The position numbers and the translations under genes were made by a program. From assembly GCA_011947345.1 (NCBI GenBank), contig JAAVTG010000400.1, positions 1-64,000 of the forward strand: DNA of 64,000 bases, in the 5' to 3' direction. Origin of the DNA: Phytophthora quininea (lineage: Eukaryota; Oomycota; Peronosporomycetes; Peronosporales; Peronosporaceae). The stretch's first letter is position 1; every line of letters starts with the position of its first letter. The notes under the pieces were generated by a model, which worked only from the letters and a program-made list of their open reading frames with translations, was not told the origin of the DNA and ran no database searches. Of this stretch, positions 45,954 through 56,316 are shown one piece after another.

Positions 45954-47682
45954 TCAGACAGCGTTGCCGTTGGCAGTGCCACGGACCTGGCGCTCGATTC
46001 TCTTGCGGATGTCATCCACGGGCGAGGCGCGATCGCGAGGCTTCGCGCCCAACACAGCCGCCGTGAGCAGGCTGATGATCAGGATGGCGTAGATGAAGAT
46101 GTTGTAGTCCCAGACCGTGCTCATTCCTTTCAAGTAGTGGACCTGCACGCCCACGAGCGTTCGCAGAGACGTCAAGCGGTCGTAATCCGCGAAAGCTTGG
46201 TCGCAAAACTGCACTGACGGGATTGCACAGAGCAGAATCAGGCCCAGGTTGAACACCATCGAGTTCATGTACGTGCCGTGCAACTTCATCGGGTGCAACG
46301 CGATACAAAAGCAGCGCATGCCAAACTTGAAGCATCCTTTGACAGCACATGCCAACAGGTAGAAGCTGAAGATGCCCACGGAAATGGTTCCGAAGAGCGG
46401 GAACCACTGGTCGAACCAGATGAAGTAGGCATTGAGGAACGGCACGAGCGGGGTATTGGGCAACATGTACAGCGCGATGTGGAAGATCCACATGGTGCTG
46501 ATGATACTCGCGATGATGCCCGTGAAGAGCTTGGCAATGGGCTTCAACGGGTTGAAGTTCTTGTAATCCTCGTGACACAACTTCAGGTCCACGGCGTCGC
46601 TCTCCAGCAAATACACCGACTGCTTGAATTTGTTGAGGGTTACGAAGTCGAGCTTGCGCTGCTTCTTGCGTTCCCAATTGCTCTGTCCCATGACAGGGCG
46701 ATCCATGCTCGCCTTGATGGAGCGACCGACCTCCAGCAGCTCAGTGGACCGACGTTGAAGGCACAGCTTTTGAATGGCGTACACGTCTGCGCTGATGAAC
46801 TTTGGGCGGTGGAAAAAGGCTCTGAAGCGCGCAACATTCACAAATAAGCCTCATATCCAGGAAGGAAATCAACTGCTAACAAGATACTTACAGGATCAGG
46901 TCCATAGGCAGCGCGATGAGCCCAATGCCGCAGAAGATGGAGAAGCCGAACCAACCGACAAAACTCGTGATCCCGGTAAGGTAGACAGGGATGGATACGC
47001 CCATCGTCAACTTGATGTGCTGTACGGTGACGTTGTTGGCTGTTGTCACAATGGATGTCGCTAGCGTGGTCCCGTCGACGTAAGATTGAAACCCGCCACT
47101 GGCCGCCTTTGAGTTCACCACCAGTGCTCGCATGGGGATTTCCGTCTTGGCACTCGTGAGGTACAGGACGGTGATCAATCCAGCAGTCACGACAATCGTG
47201 GCCAGCTCCATTTTAATTGCCTCCCCACTGACTGTTTTTCACGTTATCCTCGCCATCATCAGCCTCGTAGTAGAAGATCGCAAACGGCAGCAGTACCACG
47301 AGGAAGACCACAATGGACAAGAAGACCATCAGCCACAGCAAGTCCATGTTGATGTTGCCGCACACTGGGTTCCAGCCTTCCGCGCAGCCGACGGCCGTCG
47401 AGTTATTGGCCACATCGAGAGGCAGCATCAACACAGTCGCCTCTGCAAAGAATAGTCCGAAAACCTGCATCTTAACTGGTTAGTACGGAAGCACAGATAT
47501 GTCAAATACGTCGAATGCCAGCGCACCACAAGCGCCTTGGGAAAATACGCGGTGTTCTTGTCATCATCGTGCTGGAAGTAAACCAGAATGTAAATGTTGC
47601 ACAGCATCAACGCCACCGCGATGATGATGATCACAGCTAGCAGGAATATGTCGACCCCATGGCACAACCAGCTTCTTTCCAA
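45954..47682 (-). CDS. LMBR1/LMBRD1-like multi-pass membrane protein, at least three exons
   Basis: LMBR1-family proteins are nine-helix membrane proteins; LMBRD1 is needed for lysosomal cobalamin export, others act as lipocalin receptors. The visible 5' exon (about 47682-47527) has VDIFLLAVIIIIAVALMLCN and ends YFPKALV. A 62-nt intron (47465-47526, TACTAAC branch site) joins it to VFGLFFAEATVLMLPLDVAN, the family hallmark, then MDLLWLMVFLSIVVFLVVLLPFA shortened as LPFAIFYYEADD. One G is missing near 47222 (SQWGEAIKMELA). A 70-nt intron (46822-46891) follows LIALPMDLIL. The last exon (46821-45954) has several further helices and ends RQVRGTANGNAV. The true start codon is probably in an earlier exon between 47683 and 47870 that I cannot place. 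Confidence 0.78.
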
Positions 47683-47877
47683 GTCCCGCCAGAGGTCTCT
47701 GTCTCGTATGTAAATCGCCTTTTGCGCGTACGTTATGGTCGCCAGCCCCCGGCGAGAAAGTGCTCACCTCCAAGCAACGTCCTTTTCGTCGACACACAAA
47801 CTCCAGCGTAACGGACCAAAACGACCCTCGTCGTCCTTCATTTATATCCCCGTGGCTCTATTGCAGCTCCAACCAAT

Positions 47878-48534
47878 CTACGATGGCACCACGCTTTTGC
47901 TAAGAATTTCGTAGTCCTGTGAATTGTCTCCACAGGCACTAGGCGACGTCTCGTCGATCTCAAATCCTAGTCGTTCTCGGTAGAACCGCATCGCACCAGT
48001 ATTGCTTTTGAAGACTGTGAGCACCATGAGCTCCATCTTGTGTTTCCTCGCCACAAGAAGCAGCAGCTGCATGAGGAACTTGCCCAGTCCGTGGCGTTGG
48101 GCAGTCTGTGCCAATTGCACCTCGTACAGATACAAAACTAAGGCGCCGTCGTCTTCTACGAAGCGGAAGTGGGCGAACCCCACGAGGGTCTCAGTGTCCT
48201 GGTCTCCGTCGTACACCAGCAGGTAGCGAGCGTCGTCCTCGAACAGTTCAGTACGTTTGGCGGCGGCGTCGTAGCCCCAGTCCGAGTTCTGGTACAAATT
48301 CTTCATGTTGTCCTCAAACAGAGCCACGATGCGGGACCGGGTGGCTTCAGACAAGGCAATTGCTTGGTTGCCGCGGATGATGACGTTGGCGCCGTTGCGA
48401 GAGTAGTGGGAGAAAGCCTGGAAGTCCGCCATCACATCGGGCACGGCGTTGGCAGCATGGAGGACGGGACTCCACGGCTGAGCGGCATCGCCGGACTTGA
48501 TCTGCTTGGACTTCTTCTTGGACTTCTTGGGCAT
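47878..48534 (-). CDS. NAA40: NatD-like N-alpha-acetyltransferase (NAA40 family)
   Basis: GNAT-fold enzyme that acetylates the N-terminal Ser of histones H4 and H2A. 218 residues from the ATG at 48534 (MPKKSKKKSKQIKSG), a Lys-rich start also found in NAA40 proteins; a longer frame to 48606 is less likely. A NLYQNSDWGYD segment precedes the GNAT core: LVGFAHFRFVEDDGALVLYL, YEVQLAQTAQRHGLGKFLMQ with the Q/RxxGxG/A acetyl-CoA loop (QRHGLG), and VFKSNTGAMRFYRERLGFE with the family's NTGAMRFY-type motif. Ends DYEILSKSVVPS. The frame is uninterrupted, unlike most neighbours. Confidence 0.86.
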   Translation of the reverse strand: MPKKSKKKSKQIKSGDAAQPWSPVLHAANAVPDVMADFQAFSHYSRNGANVIIRGNQAIALSEATRSRIVALFEDNMKNLYQNSDWGYDAAAKRTELFEDDARYLLVYDGDQDTETLVGFAHFRFVEDDGALVLYLYEVQLAQTAQRHGLGKFLMQLLLLVARKHKMELMVLTVFKSNTGAMRFYRERLGFEIDETSPSACGDNSQDYEILSKSVVPS

Positions 48535-48966
48535 CTTTAACAATAAAAATAGTCGCTTTTGATTGGCTGATAAGGTTAGTATGGTTAAACCAACACACGG
48601 AGTCATGTTAATTCATTAGAGCATCTCCGCAGGTAAAATGAGCTCATACAGGCCATAAATATACAGCCGACCCTATTTCGCTACTAATTCCGTCAAACCT
48701 CGGTCAATTGGCCTAAAAGTTCGTATTTAGGCGATTCAGACGGAGACCTTTTCGGGGTGTTTTCAGATTTTGCAGGCGAGCCGTGGTTGTCGAGATATAG
48801 AAGTGACCATCACTCTTGAGCTGGCCAAAAGTCTGTGGCCACGCAGACTTCGAGCGTTTTCGACTGTTCTAGAACGCTTTACGGACGCAATCGCTCCTCA
48901 TTCAAAAGCTTATCCTCTACTGATTCTAACCTCATCCGTAGATTTTGCGTAGGGATCGTCTGAGTA
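48535..48966. other. Spacer between NAA40 and transposon copy
   Basis: A 432-bp region, AT-richer toward the transposon side. It may contain the left end of the Tc1/mariner copy, but I could not match terminal repeats. Confidence 0.35.
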
Positions 48967-49955
48967 ATGCCACAGGGCTCCGAGTTCACGGATGTTGAAA
49001 GGGGAACAATTATCGGTCTTCGGGAAGCCGGATGGACGTTCGCGGCCATCGCCGACAAGCTCGGCCGCTCTAAATCGGGCGTGAGCCAGTTCTGGAGGAC
49101 CAAGGATTCGTACAAGTCCGCTAAAAGACCTGGAAGACCGCGAAAAGTGAATGAAAGAACGCAGCGGCGCATCATTTTGGAGGCGAAGACCGCTAAGAAG
49201 TCTTCCAGTGCTGTGAAATCTTCGCTGGGGCTCTCCGTGTCGTCGCGCACCGTACGCCGAGTGCTTCAGCAAGCTCCAGACATGGCGTATGGCAAGAGAA
49301 ATCGCACACCCATGTTAAAATCAAGCCACAAACTTGCCCGACGTCAATGGGCAAGGGCCATGATCAAGGGCCGGACTGATTGGGACCGAATTATCTTTTC
49401 GGACGAAAAGAAATTTAATCTGGACTGCCCGGACGGCCTCCAGTACTACTAGTACGATCTCAGATGCGAAAAGGAGGCCTATTTTAGCCGTCAAAACGGC
49501 GGAGGTTCAGTCATGGTCTGGGGTGGGTTTTCCTCCAAGGGTAAGACCGAGTTGGCATTCCTCGTAGGCCGTCAAGACTCTCTCGACTATCAAGAAACGC
49601 TGACCAACTATTTGCTTCCTTTCGGCGAAGCTTTCGACGGCGGGGACTACACTTTTCAGCAAGACAACGCCAGTATACATGCATCACGGAGCACCAGGGC
49701 CTATCTCAGCAACTGCAGTGTGGACGTTCTGGAGTGGCCAGCGCGCTTTCTCCCGATCTAAATCCAATAGAAAACGTGTGGGGGATCTTTGCTCGACAGG
49801 TTTACCGCGGCGGCAAGCAATATCTAACGGTGAACGAGCTCAAAATTGCGATTGCAAAGGCCTGGGAGGACTTGGATCTGGCAGCCCATCCCCTAACTTT
49901 GCGCTGTTTTAAATTGTCAGTTAGGCTGTGCTTCGCAGAACTTAATCCGTCATAG
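48967..49955 (+). pseudogene. Tc1/mariner transposase, inactivated copy
   Basis: Begins MPQGSEFTDVERGTIIGLRE with paired helix-turn-helix regions (GWTFAAIADKLGRSKSGVSQ; SVSSRTVRRVLQQ). Catalytic triad region: IIFSDEKKFNLD, FQQDNASIHAS and SPDLNPIENVWG, with about 34 residues between second Asp and Glu. It is broken by a TAG at about 49450 (in place of a likely Trp codon, in QYY-YDLRC) and a frame change near 49745 before SPDLNP. Related to, but clearly diverged from, the copy at 52630. Confidence 0.85.
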
Positions 49956-50639
49956 TATGGCACAGAGCCCTGGTCGAATGGAGCCCAAAAGACTGATGAT
50001 GACGTTTATAACAATCTTCTTTACCATCACGACAGCAATTTCGGGAAATAAGACAAAAGTATCAGTGCTGCCATCAAGATTCGGTTGCGTACGTCTATGG
50101 GGACGAATGGCTATTGACTTTACTTCTAATTTCTTTGAAGACTGATCTGGCAAGGACAATAGACAGAAAGCAGCCGTTGATGCGTTCAGTGTTACAGTGT
50201 AATGACAGCACGTCGAATTTTATTGTAAATACAAGTTGAATGCTGTCTCCCCTTAGGCTTTCCGTGGGATACACCCCTGTCTGCGCATTATCTTGATGCA
50301 AAAACCTCCGAGCACGACTGGCTGCCCTCCATAGCGCTCCGCAATAACAAGACTTTGTGTAGCGACTGCATGTGCACGCGCAAGAAGCAATGTGATCTAA
50401 CCATTAATGCCTCCTCATTAAACGCCATACAGCAGTGGCATGACATGTTAGTTTCCTTCGTGATCACGAATACCAGTTAAGCCACTACTGGAGGTGTCGA
50501 CACTACGGGAGCTAGTATCGGGACCAGATTGACTTGGTCTGACCAAGTTGATCAACTTGGCCATGTTCCAGTAGCCTCAGTTATAATTACAGCCAATCAG
50601 CGACACTTTGTAAATGGCATCGCCACGAGTACAACTTCT
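49956..50639. other. AT-rich spacer, unassigned
   Basis: Nearly 700 bp between the dead Tc1/mariner copy and the Helitron fragment. No ORF or repeat I can support. Confidence 0.35.
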
Positions 50640-51256
50640 TTATCATGTTTCCCAAGCAATGATTTTTGTGCAGCGGATGCTTGGATAAAAAGACATCATC
50701 TCTGAAGTATTTGAGCTAGACTTTCGTCGGAAATATTGTATGACGAACTGATACAAGTATACCTGTTCGAGCGATTTTGAAAACATAATCATCCAACAGC
50801 GACACAGCTTGAAAATAATTTGAACCACCTTCGGTATTGCGGGTTGAGTAAACCAAAGCGAACTGGAATTCGCGTTTTCCACATGAGACGTAAATTTTTA
50901 CCAAGAGGAAGAGGTGAACAGGAGTGACTGGAGTAACAGCAGGATCCTCGTAGTAAGTACAAGGAGGCTAATGGGCCAGCAATTTCATGACGATTTGTTT
51001 CTCCAAACGCCAAATGAAGCCACTCGTTGTCGAGATATGTTCTATGCATTATCTTCTGAACTGGTTGGTGAGTTTGGTACAATTTTTCTTTTTCGATTCT
51101 TCGACTGAAAGCTCCAAGCGTTATAGCAGCTAACGAATCGACCTCTTTCTGCGCCTTAGTGACATATTTGCAACAGTAATAAATTCGATTGGTAGCTCCA
51201 CGTCCGCCCATCAATATTTCAACGTCGTGATTACATTTGAATGTGGTATAAATCAC
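50640..51256 (-). pseudogene. Helitron Rep/helicase protein fragment
   Basis: FKCNHDVEILMGGRGATNRI then YYCCKYVTKAQKEVDSLAAI are characteristic of the Helitron-like Rep/replication-initiator region (C-N-x-D-V ... Y-x-x-x-Y-x-x-K, with the YYCCKYVTK segment holding the catalytic Tyr positions). Downstream (50880-50643) reads SLDDYVFKIARTGI in another frame, the usual continuation. Frameshifts and short length make it a relic. Confidence 0.7.
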
Positions 51257-51548
51257 CTCGGTAAACCCGTTAATGCATTCGTGAGCGACATCTCTGCGGA
51301 TAACAACTCCACAGCCGCTAAAAACGGTTTTTGGCCAACGTTCGGGAGGTCATAAGTGGGTTTCGAATTTTGTGGTGATCCGAAAATGCCAGCACTTCCA
51401 TTAAAGAAAACTATGCGATGGTAAATCTGATTTTGTTTAAACCATTTCGTCGTCTACAAAATATTGTCCAAGATCCAGCAAACAGTGCGTCCTGGATTGT
51501 TGCACTTGAAACTTGGTGGAGTTCTCGATCTGACTTGTTACGGAAATT

Positions 51549-52288
51549 TTGGATAATAGGGATGACTACTATATAGGACGTGAACGTGCTCAAGTCCCAC
51601 CATTAGAACACTCCGATGAACTTACAGATTCCTCTGATGGCAGTTCCGAGGAAGACATGGAGACTCTTTACGATACCGAGACTTCGCACGTGGATATTAA
51701 TAACCACGAAGATGAAGATAGATCCGGATGTGCTTCAAATGCCGATGCTATAAGCACCGATACCTTGTGGCCCGAAAATATCCTAGTGTTGGCGAGCAAA
51801 ATGCAGACGCAAATACTCTCCTTAAACGTTTCCTCATGCAAAGATTATTTGATGGAATAACAGCAGCACTCATCAGCCGAGGTCGTGCTCCAACAATCTC
51901 AAATATTAGCGCTCTCTCAGTCGATTACTTAAGGAAGTGGACTGCTGATCTAGCTACAGACAATGCTTTGACGAAGCCAATAATTACAATTATTCGTCCA
52001 CACGACATTGAAATTGTTGAGTTTATCTACGACGCAATGCTGCCATTAAATACGATATCTGTATCCATGAATAACATAGGAAGTTATGCGTCCATATCGC
52101 GAATTTCAGCTACGTTCACACTAAATAAACTATAGCATGTGCATTTATGAAAATTGGAGTTTCATTTTTATCTCGGTGGAAACTAAGAGCAGATCCTACT
52201 ACTAGAGACCAAATCACGATGGATGACTTGAAAAGGGACCAATTTGTGATGTTCTTAGGCGGAGAGGCTGGAACCAGCAAAAGCCATG
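51549..52288 (+). pseudogene. Helitron helicase-like fragment, interrupted by a Tc1 insertion
   Basis: Frames at 51549-51860 (acidic, SSDGSSEEDMETLYDTE) and 51728-52135 are of unclear identity. The end of this stretch, at about 52220-52288, reads DQFVMFLGGEAGTSKSHV, the Walker A region of a PIF1-type Helitron helicase (usual GGE-x-GTGKS), with Gly to Ser inside the loop. It stops abruptly at the TA where the Tc1/mariner element starts. Confidence 0.55.
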
Positions 52289-52290
52289 TA

Positions 52291-52534
52291 CACTGCCGGT
52301 CAAAATAAACCGGCCACCCACGTTTCGGTCGATATCTCGGTCAATAATTAGTGATAGACGGTGAGCTTTTGATATATTATTTGTACTGTGCAACGCCAAA
52401 GCCTACTTATGCTAACACTCGCGTTTTTGCGGTTTGTAGCATACCTCTCATACAACTATAGCTTTTGCACTACGGCCCAAACTTCCAGCCACCAACATCC
52501 CATACAAAACACTATATAAAAAGAAATGGGTACA
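52291..52534. repeat. Left terminal inverted repeat of the Tc1/mariner element
   Basis: Pairs with 53624-53867 in inverse orientation over 244 bp; I saw two mismatches (near 52338 and 52503). Near-identity indicates recent insertion. Ends at TACA just inside an A-rich segment. Confidence 0.9.
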
Positions 52535-52629
52535 GGAAAAGTAGAGCAGTCTTTCTTGTCCAGCCGTTCTGGTGCTGCTTGGCGCGATGCTTTCGTAGTT
52601 GAGCGCTGCAGTTTCCCATTTGCAATTGC

Positions 52630-53612
52630 ATGGCACCATGGCTAAGGGACGAGGAGGGAGGGCGAGTACAAGGTCTTCGTGAGGCAGGGCTCTCTGTGCG
52701 AGCAATTTCAAGGAAGGTCAAGCGCTCAAGAGACGCTGTCGAGCGAGCGCTGTTGCCTCGTCCAGATACCAAGCCACGCCCAGGCCGCAAGTCCATCGTC
52801 TCCGAGCGGCTGGCGCGCCGCCTGCTCCGGAAAGCCTCCTCCGGAGACTTCTCGGCCGCGCAGCTCAAGACCGACTGCAACGTCACCTGTTCGGTGCGCA
52901 CAATTAGGCGCCTTCTCGCTGGCGTCGATTGGCTCGTCTACTCCAAGATGGAGAACACGCTCGCCTTGACGACTGCTCACAAGGCAGCTCGTCTAGCGTG
53001 GGCCAAGGACATGGTTCTGAAGTCCACAGAGGAGTGGGATTTCGTTGTATTATCTGACGAAAAGAAATTTAATCTGGATAAACCAGACGGGCTGCAAACG
53101 TATTGGCATTACGTTCGTCGGCCTTTGTGTTCAACCGTGCGTCGTCCAAATGGTGGAGGATCCGTGATGGTGTGGGGCGGCTTCAGCGCGAAGGGCAAGA
53201 CGGAGCTCGCGGTGATGTGGGGCGGCAAGCCTCAGCACATTATATCCATACTGTGTCTGAGTACTTGCTGCCCTACGCTCATCTGCACTACGGGGTTGAT
53301 TTTGTGTACCAGCAGGACAACGCTTCGATGCACACGTCTCGAGAGACGATGGAGTTTTACGAGCAGAGCGTCAACCTGATGGCTTGGCCTGCTCGCTCGC
53401 CAGATCTCAACCCCACCGAAAATCTATGGACAATTCTAGCGCGCAAGGTATACCCAAACGGTAGGCAGTACGCTAATGTGGCTGAACTAACTGATGCTAT
53501 ACTTCAAGCGTGGAAGACTATCGAGCACACGATGCTGACGACGTTAATACGGTTGATGCCGCGCAGGTGCATTGAAGTGATTGAAAGGAAGGGCGATAAA
53601 ACACACTGCTAA
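52630..53612 (+). CDS. Tc1/mariner transposase (one apparent frameshift)
   Basis: About 327 residues from ATG 52630 (MAPWLRDEEGGRVQGL). N-terminal helix-turn-helix motifs (GLSVRAISRKVKRSRDAVER; CSVRTIRRLLAG) bind the inverted repeats. DDE catalytic core: VVLSDEKKFNLDKPDGLQTY, a GGGSVMVWGGFSAKGKTEL motif, FVYQQDNASMHTS, and ARSPDLNPTENLW; I count 33 residues between the second Asp and the Glu. The only break is near 53222, where one G is missing before QASAHYIHTV. Since many true genes here show the same kind of loss, the real transposase may be intact and active. Upstream of the ATG lies about 95 bp of interior sequence after the left repeat. Confidence 0.92.
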
Positions 53613-53623
53613 TGCAAGTAGTT

Positions 53624-53867
53624 TGTACCCATTTCTTTTTATATAGTGTTTTGTGTGGGATGTTGGTGGCTGGAAGTTTGGGCCGTAGTGCAAAAGCTAT
53701 AGTTGTATGAGAGGTATGCTACAAACCGCAAAAACGCGAGTGTTAGCATAAGTAGGCTTTGGCGTTGCACAGTACAAATAATATATCAAAAGCTCACCGT
53801 CTATCACTAATTATTGACCGAGATATTGACCGAAACGTGGGTGGCCGGTTTATTTTGACCGGCAGTG
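53624..53867. repeat. Right terminal inverted repeat of the Tc1/mariner element
   Basis: Reverse complement of 52291-52534. Begins 12 bp after the transposase stop codon, so the gene nearly fills the interior on this side. Confidence 0.9.
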
Positions 53868-53869
53868 TA

Positions 53870-54948
53870 GATCCTAACACATTATTTCGAACTGCGCTCT
53901 TCCCCGGAGTGCAACGACCCGAGTCACCTGTTATTTTCCGCCATGGAAGATCGTTTTGTAAGCCACCACGTGGCGACTATTTAATTGCACAAGTTTCAGG
54001 TATCAGGAAACCCATGAGGCCCCTGAAACAATAGAGAGGTTTCTGCCCTTCATATTCCCAGTCCGTTCCTGTACCACAACCAGGACAGGGACAGGAACCA
54101 GGACAACACAAAACCAAGTTTCTGTCGCTGCAGATCCCGGTCGCAGTCCAAAACCAGCACTATCAACTCTACCAGGTGCGCGCGCTTCGACACTTCTTAG
54201 CATAGCGACCACACTCGTCATCATGTGGTGGGCTGTCGGTGCCGGAGATATCAACGAGACAGGCGAGCGAGGCAGTAGGCGTAGCATCGATGTGGAGACG
54301 CCAATTCCAACAGTCAAAACGAGTGTAATCAGCAGGATCAACTGATGCTATAAGTTGTGGTTTATCGGACACATTGACCACGTGTCTAGTTTCGGCTGGT
54401 CCAGATAAGAGTCCAAAACGTGTGGAAAGCCAGCTCCAAGGGTGCGTTGAAACCGAGTTTTGCTGATAGCTTCCACCTACACTACTGAAACATCTTCACT
54501 TTGCAAAGTTCCCCATGATCCTAACGAAGAAAAACACCCCTCCGCGACTGCTACGGCTCCCTATGCTGCAAGAACTACCGGTGGCAGCGACGTCTTGGCT
54601 GCAAGACGCAGCGATGTGGCGGATGATTGTATTGGTGACGCTGCAGATTCAAGTGGCGGTGTTGCCCTGACTGCAAGTGCTGGGATTCTTGCGAATGGAA
54701 CCGCAGTGGTTGCTGGGGATGGAAATGCTGGTATCGCTGCGTTCGTAAGGCCTCTGTGAAGTGATGCTACTGTCTCGACCGACTTTCCTGCCATCGATTC
54801 CGAAATGCTGCCTCTTGGGATACTCATTGGAGATGCCAACGTCACCCAACGGACTAGTGCTCATGAGATCGAGGGGGTTGGCTAGAGTCGCCGGCAGACC
54901 TGCTAAAGTAAAAACTCCAGCGAGGTCGAGCAATGCAAAAGGAGAAAA
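53870..54948. other. Region between the Tc1 element and the Myb-like pseudogene
   Basis: Contains open frames without recognised family. The segment at 54460-54759 (+) has Ala/Gly-rich low-complexity translation. The Helitron helicase is not continued in the first bases after the TA, so the insertion probably hit an already truncated Helitron. Confidence 0.35.
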
Positions 54949-55661
54949 AAATCAGCAAGTCGGATGATCTACTGCTGCTACGCCAGGTCAACGCCGATCA
55001 CCCCTCCAAAATCTCTCGTGGTGGAGTCATGGATGCGTGATCAGCAGTTGCCGATAAGTTGAAGGGGCTGGAAGACTTCACCAAGACTGAGATCACCGAC
55101 AAGTCTGCACAGGCTCGCTTCAACGTGTTGATCGACCGTCACCGAGCTTATGACAGATGATCCGCCGCAGCTTCAGGTATATCTGAGGAATATGATGAGA
55201 CGATTCAGTTTCTTGACGACCTTCTTCTTGAAGTTAATGAACATACAAGAGTAGAGGAGCTAAAGTCGGAGGAACAAAAGGAGAAACAAGTTGCTGAAGA
55301 AAAGATCAGAAAGTTTATACGTGATGAAGCTGTTGCACGCCTTAAAAAGCGTAAAGAGCGTTCGGATAGCAGCCAAAATGGGACTACTCCGCCGCGCAAA
55401 GTCACGATCTTTGACCTAATGCGTGAAGACAACGAAAAAGAGCGCGAGATGAGAGCTGAGCAGTGGAAGCAGGAGCAAGAAATGATGCGACAACAGAAGC
55501 TAAGTGAGCTAGAGGATCGGAAAGAAGAACGTGAATTTCGGCTACGTGTTGCCCGCCTTGAAAACGAGCGGTTCAAGACGTTGCTCAAACTTGCGAAGGT
55601 AAGAGCTCGTGACGACACCAGAAACTTGGAGAGCGGTAGTGACGACCTGGGCGGCATTTGA
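54949..55661 (+). pseudogene. Myb/SANT-like accessory protein of a PIF/Harbinger transposon, degraded
   Basis: One frame from 54951 to TGA 55661 reads KISKSDDLLLLRQVNADHPS, DKLKGLEDFTKTE, KSAQARFNVLIDRHRAYD, SGISEEYDETIQFLDDLLLE and then a long Glu/Arg/Lys coiled coil (EREMRAEQWKQEQEMM). This is the Myb-like DNA-binding plus coiled-coil protein that accompanies Harbinger transposases. Two in-frame TGA codons near 55038 and 55158 break the domain (the first where a Trp is expected after DA). It converges on the transposase. Confidence 0.65.
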
Positions 55662-56181
55662 AGTTCCACTCGACAGACTCACGTAAGCGACTCATCTCCT
55701 TGTTAAATTCATGTTCGTCCTCGCTGATTCCGTTTCCCTTGTAGCCGCTAATTATGAAGTCCTGGGCTCCATAGGCCGGATCTCCATACAAAAAGCGCCC
55801 GTCAAACAGCTCAGTATGGCTTCGGAAGTGGGCGATCAGCTTACTCTCGCGAAGCATCGTTATATCATGCTGCCACCCTTCCATAGGACCCCAAAAATGA
55901 ATGCAGAGTCCATCAGGAGCAGTGACAGCTTGGTAATTTAAGCAGTGGCACCACTTGTCACCGCTATAGCAGTGCCGCTGTAAATTCTCTCCACAAACAC
56001 CTTCTAGACGAGGTGAAGGGCGACAAATGGCTAACTTGGTCCCGTCGGGAAAGCCGAAAATGCCATCCATTGGCGCACCCTTGGCTTTATTTGCTACACA
56101 GTAGTTTTCAATTCTCGCTGCGACGATGCTGTCGGGCATGTACAGCTTCTCCGAGAAGTTATCGAGCACGTAGTCGATCAT
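55585..56181 (-). pseudogene. PIF/Harbinger (DDE_Tnp_4) transposase, 3' truncated
   Basis: MIDYVLDNFSEKLYMPDSI opens a 198-residue frame containing the DDE nuclease: GIFGFPDGTKLAICRPS (first Asp), DKWCHCLNYQAVTAPDGLCI, GWQHDITMLRES, FLYGDPAYGAQDFII (second Asp) and LRESVEWNF (Glu). Sequence after VEWNF (below about 55660) is the antisense of the Myb-like gene, so the transposase C terminus is missing and the two genes run into each other. The start of the protein, with its upstream helical region, is also short. Probably inactive. Confidence 0.82.
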
Positions 56182-56270
56182 TTAGAGAAAAATTCTACTT
56201 AGTCGTCCCCGCGAGTTTCCAAAAAGCCGCACCATATCGTAGTAACGCGTAGGCAGAGGTTCGGATTATC

Positions 56271-56316
56271 CAAAGTATTGTATTATTCAGTAATACAATA
56301 CAAATACAATACTTTG
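56271..56316. repeat. AT-rich 14-bp inverted repeat
   Basis: CAAAGTATTGTATT at 56271-56284 pairs perfectly with AATACAATACTTTG at 56303-56316, with an 18-base spacer. A further AAAGTATT/AATACTTTG pair lies at about 56353 and 56411. It may be a transposon terminus or a small MITE. Confidence 0.5.

Larger units (their letters stand above)
52291..53867 (+). mobile_element. Tc1/mariner transposon with 244-bp terminal inverted repeats and TA duplication
   Basis: A 1577-bp element whose ends begin CACTGCCGGTCAAAATAAAC and are flanked on both sides by TA (52289-52290 and 53868-53869), the target site duplication of Tc1/mariner elements. The inverted repeats are 52291-52534 and 53624-53867. It carries one transposase gene, apparently with a single missing base, and is the best-preserved transposon of the window. 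Confidence 0.93.

Noticed and set aside
56271..56316. CRISPR-like or tRNA-like structure in the AT-rich repeats
   Set aside because: Only palindromic AT arms with no regular spacer array or cloverleaf; eukaryotic context.
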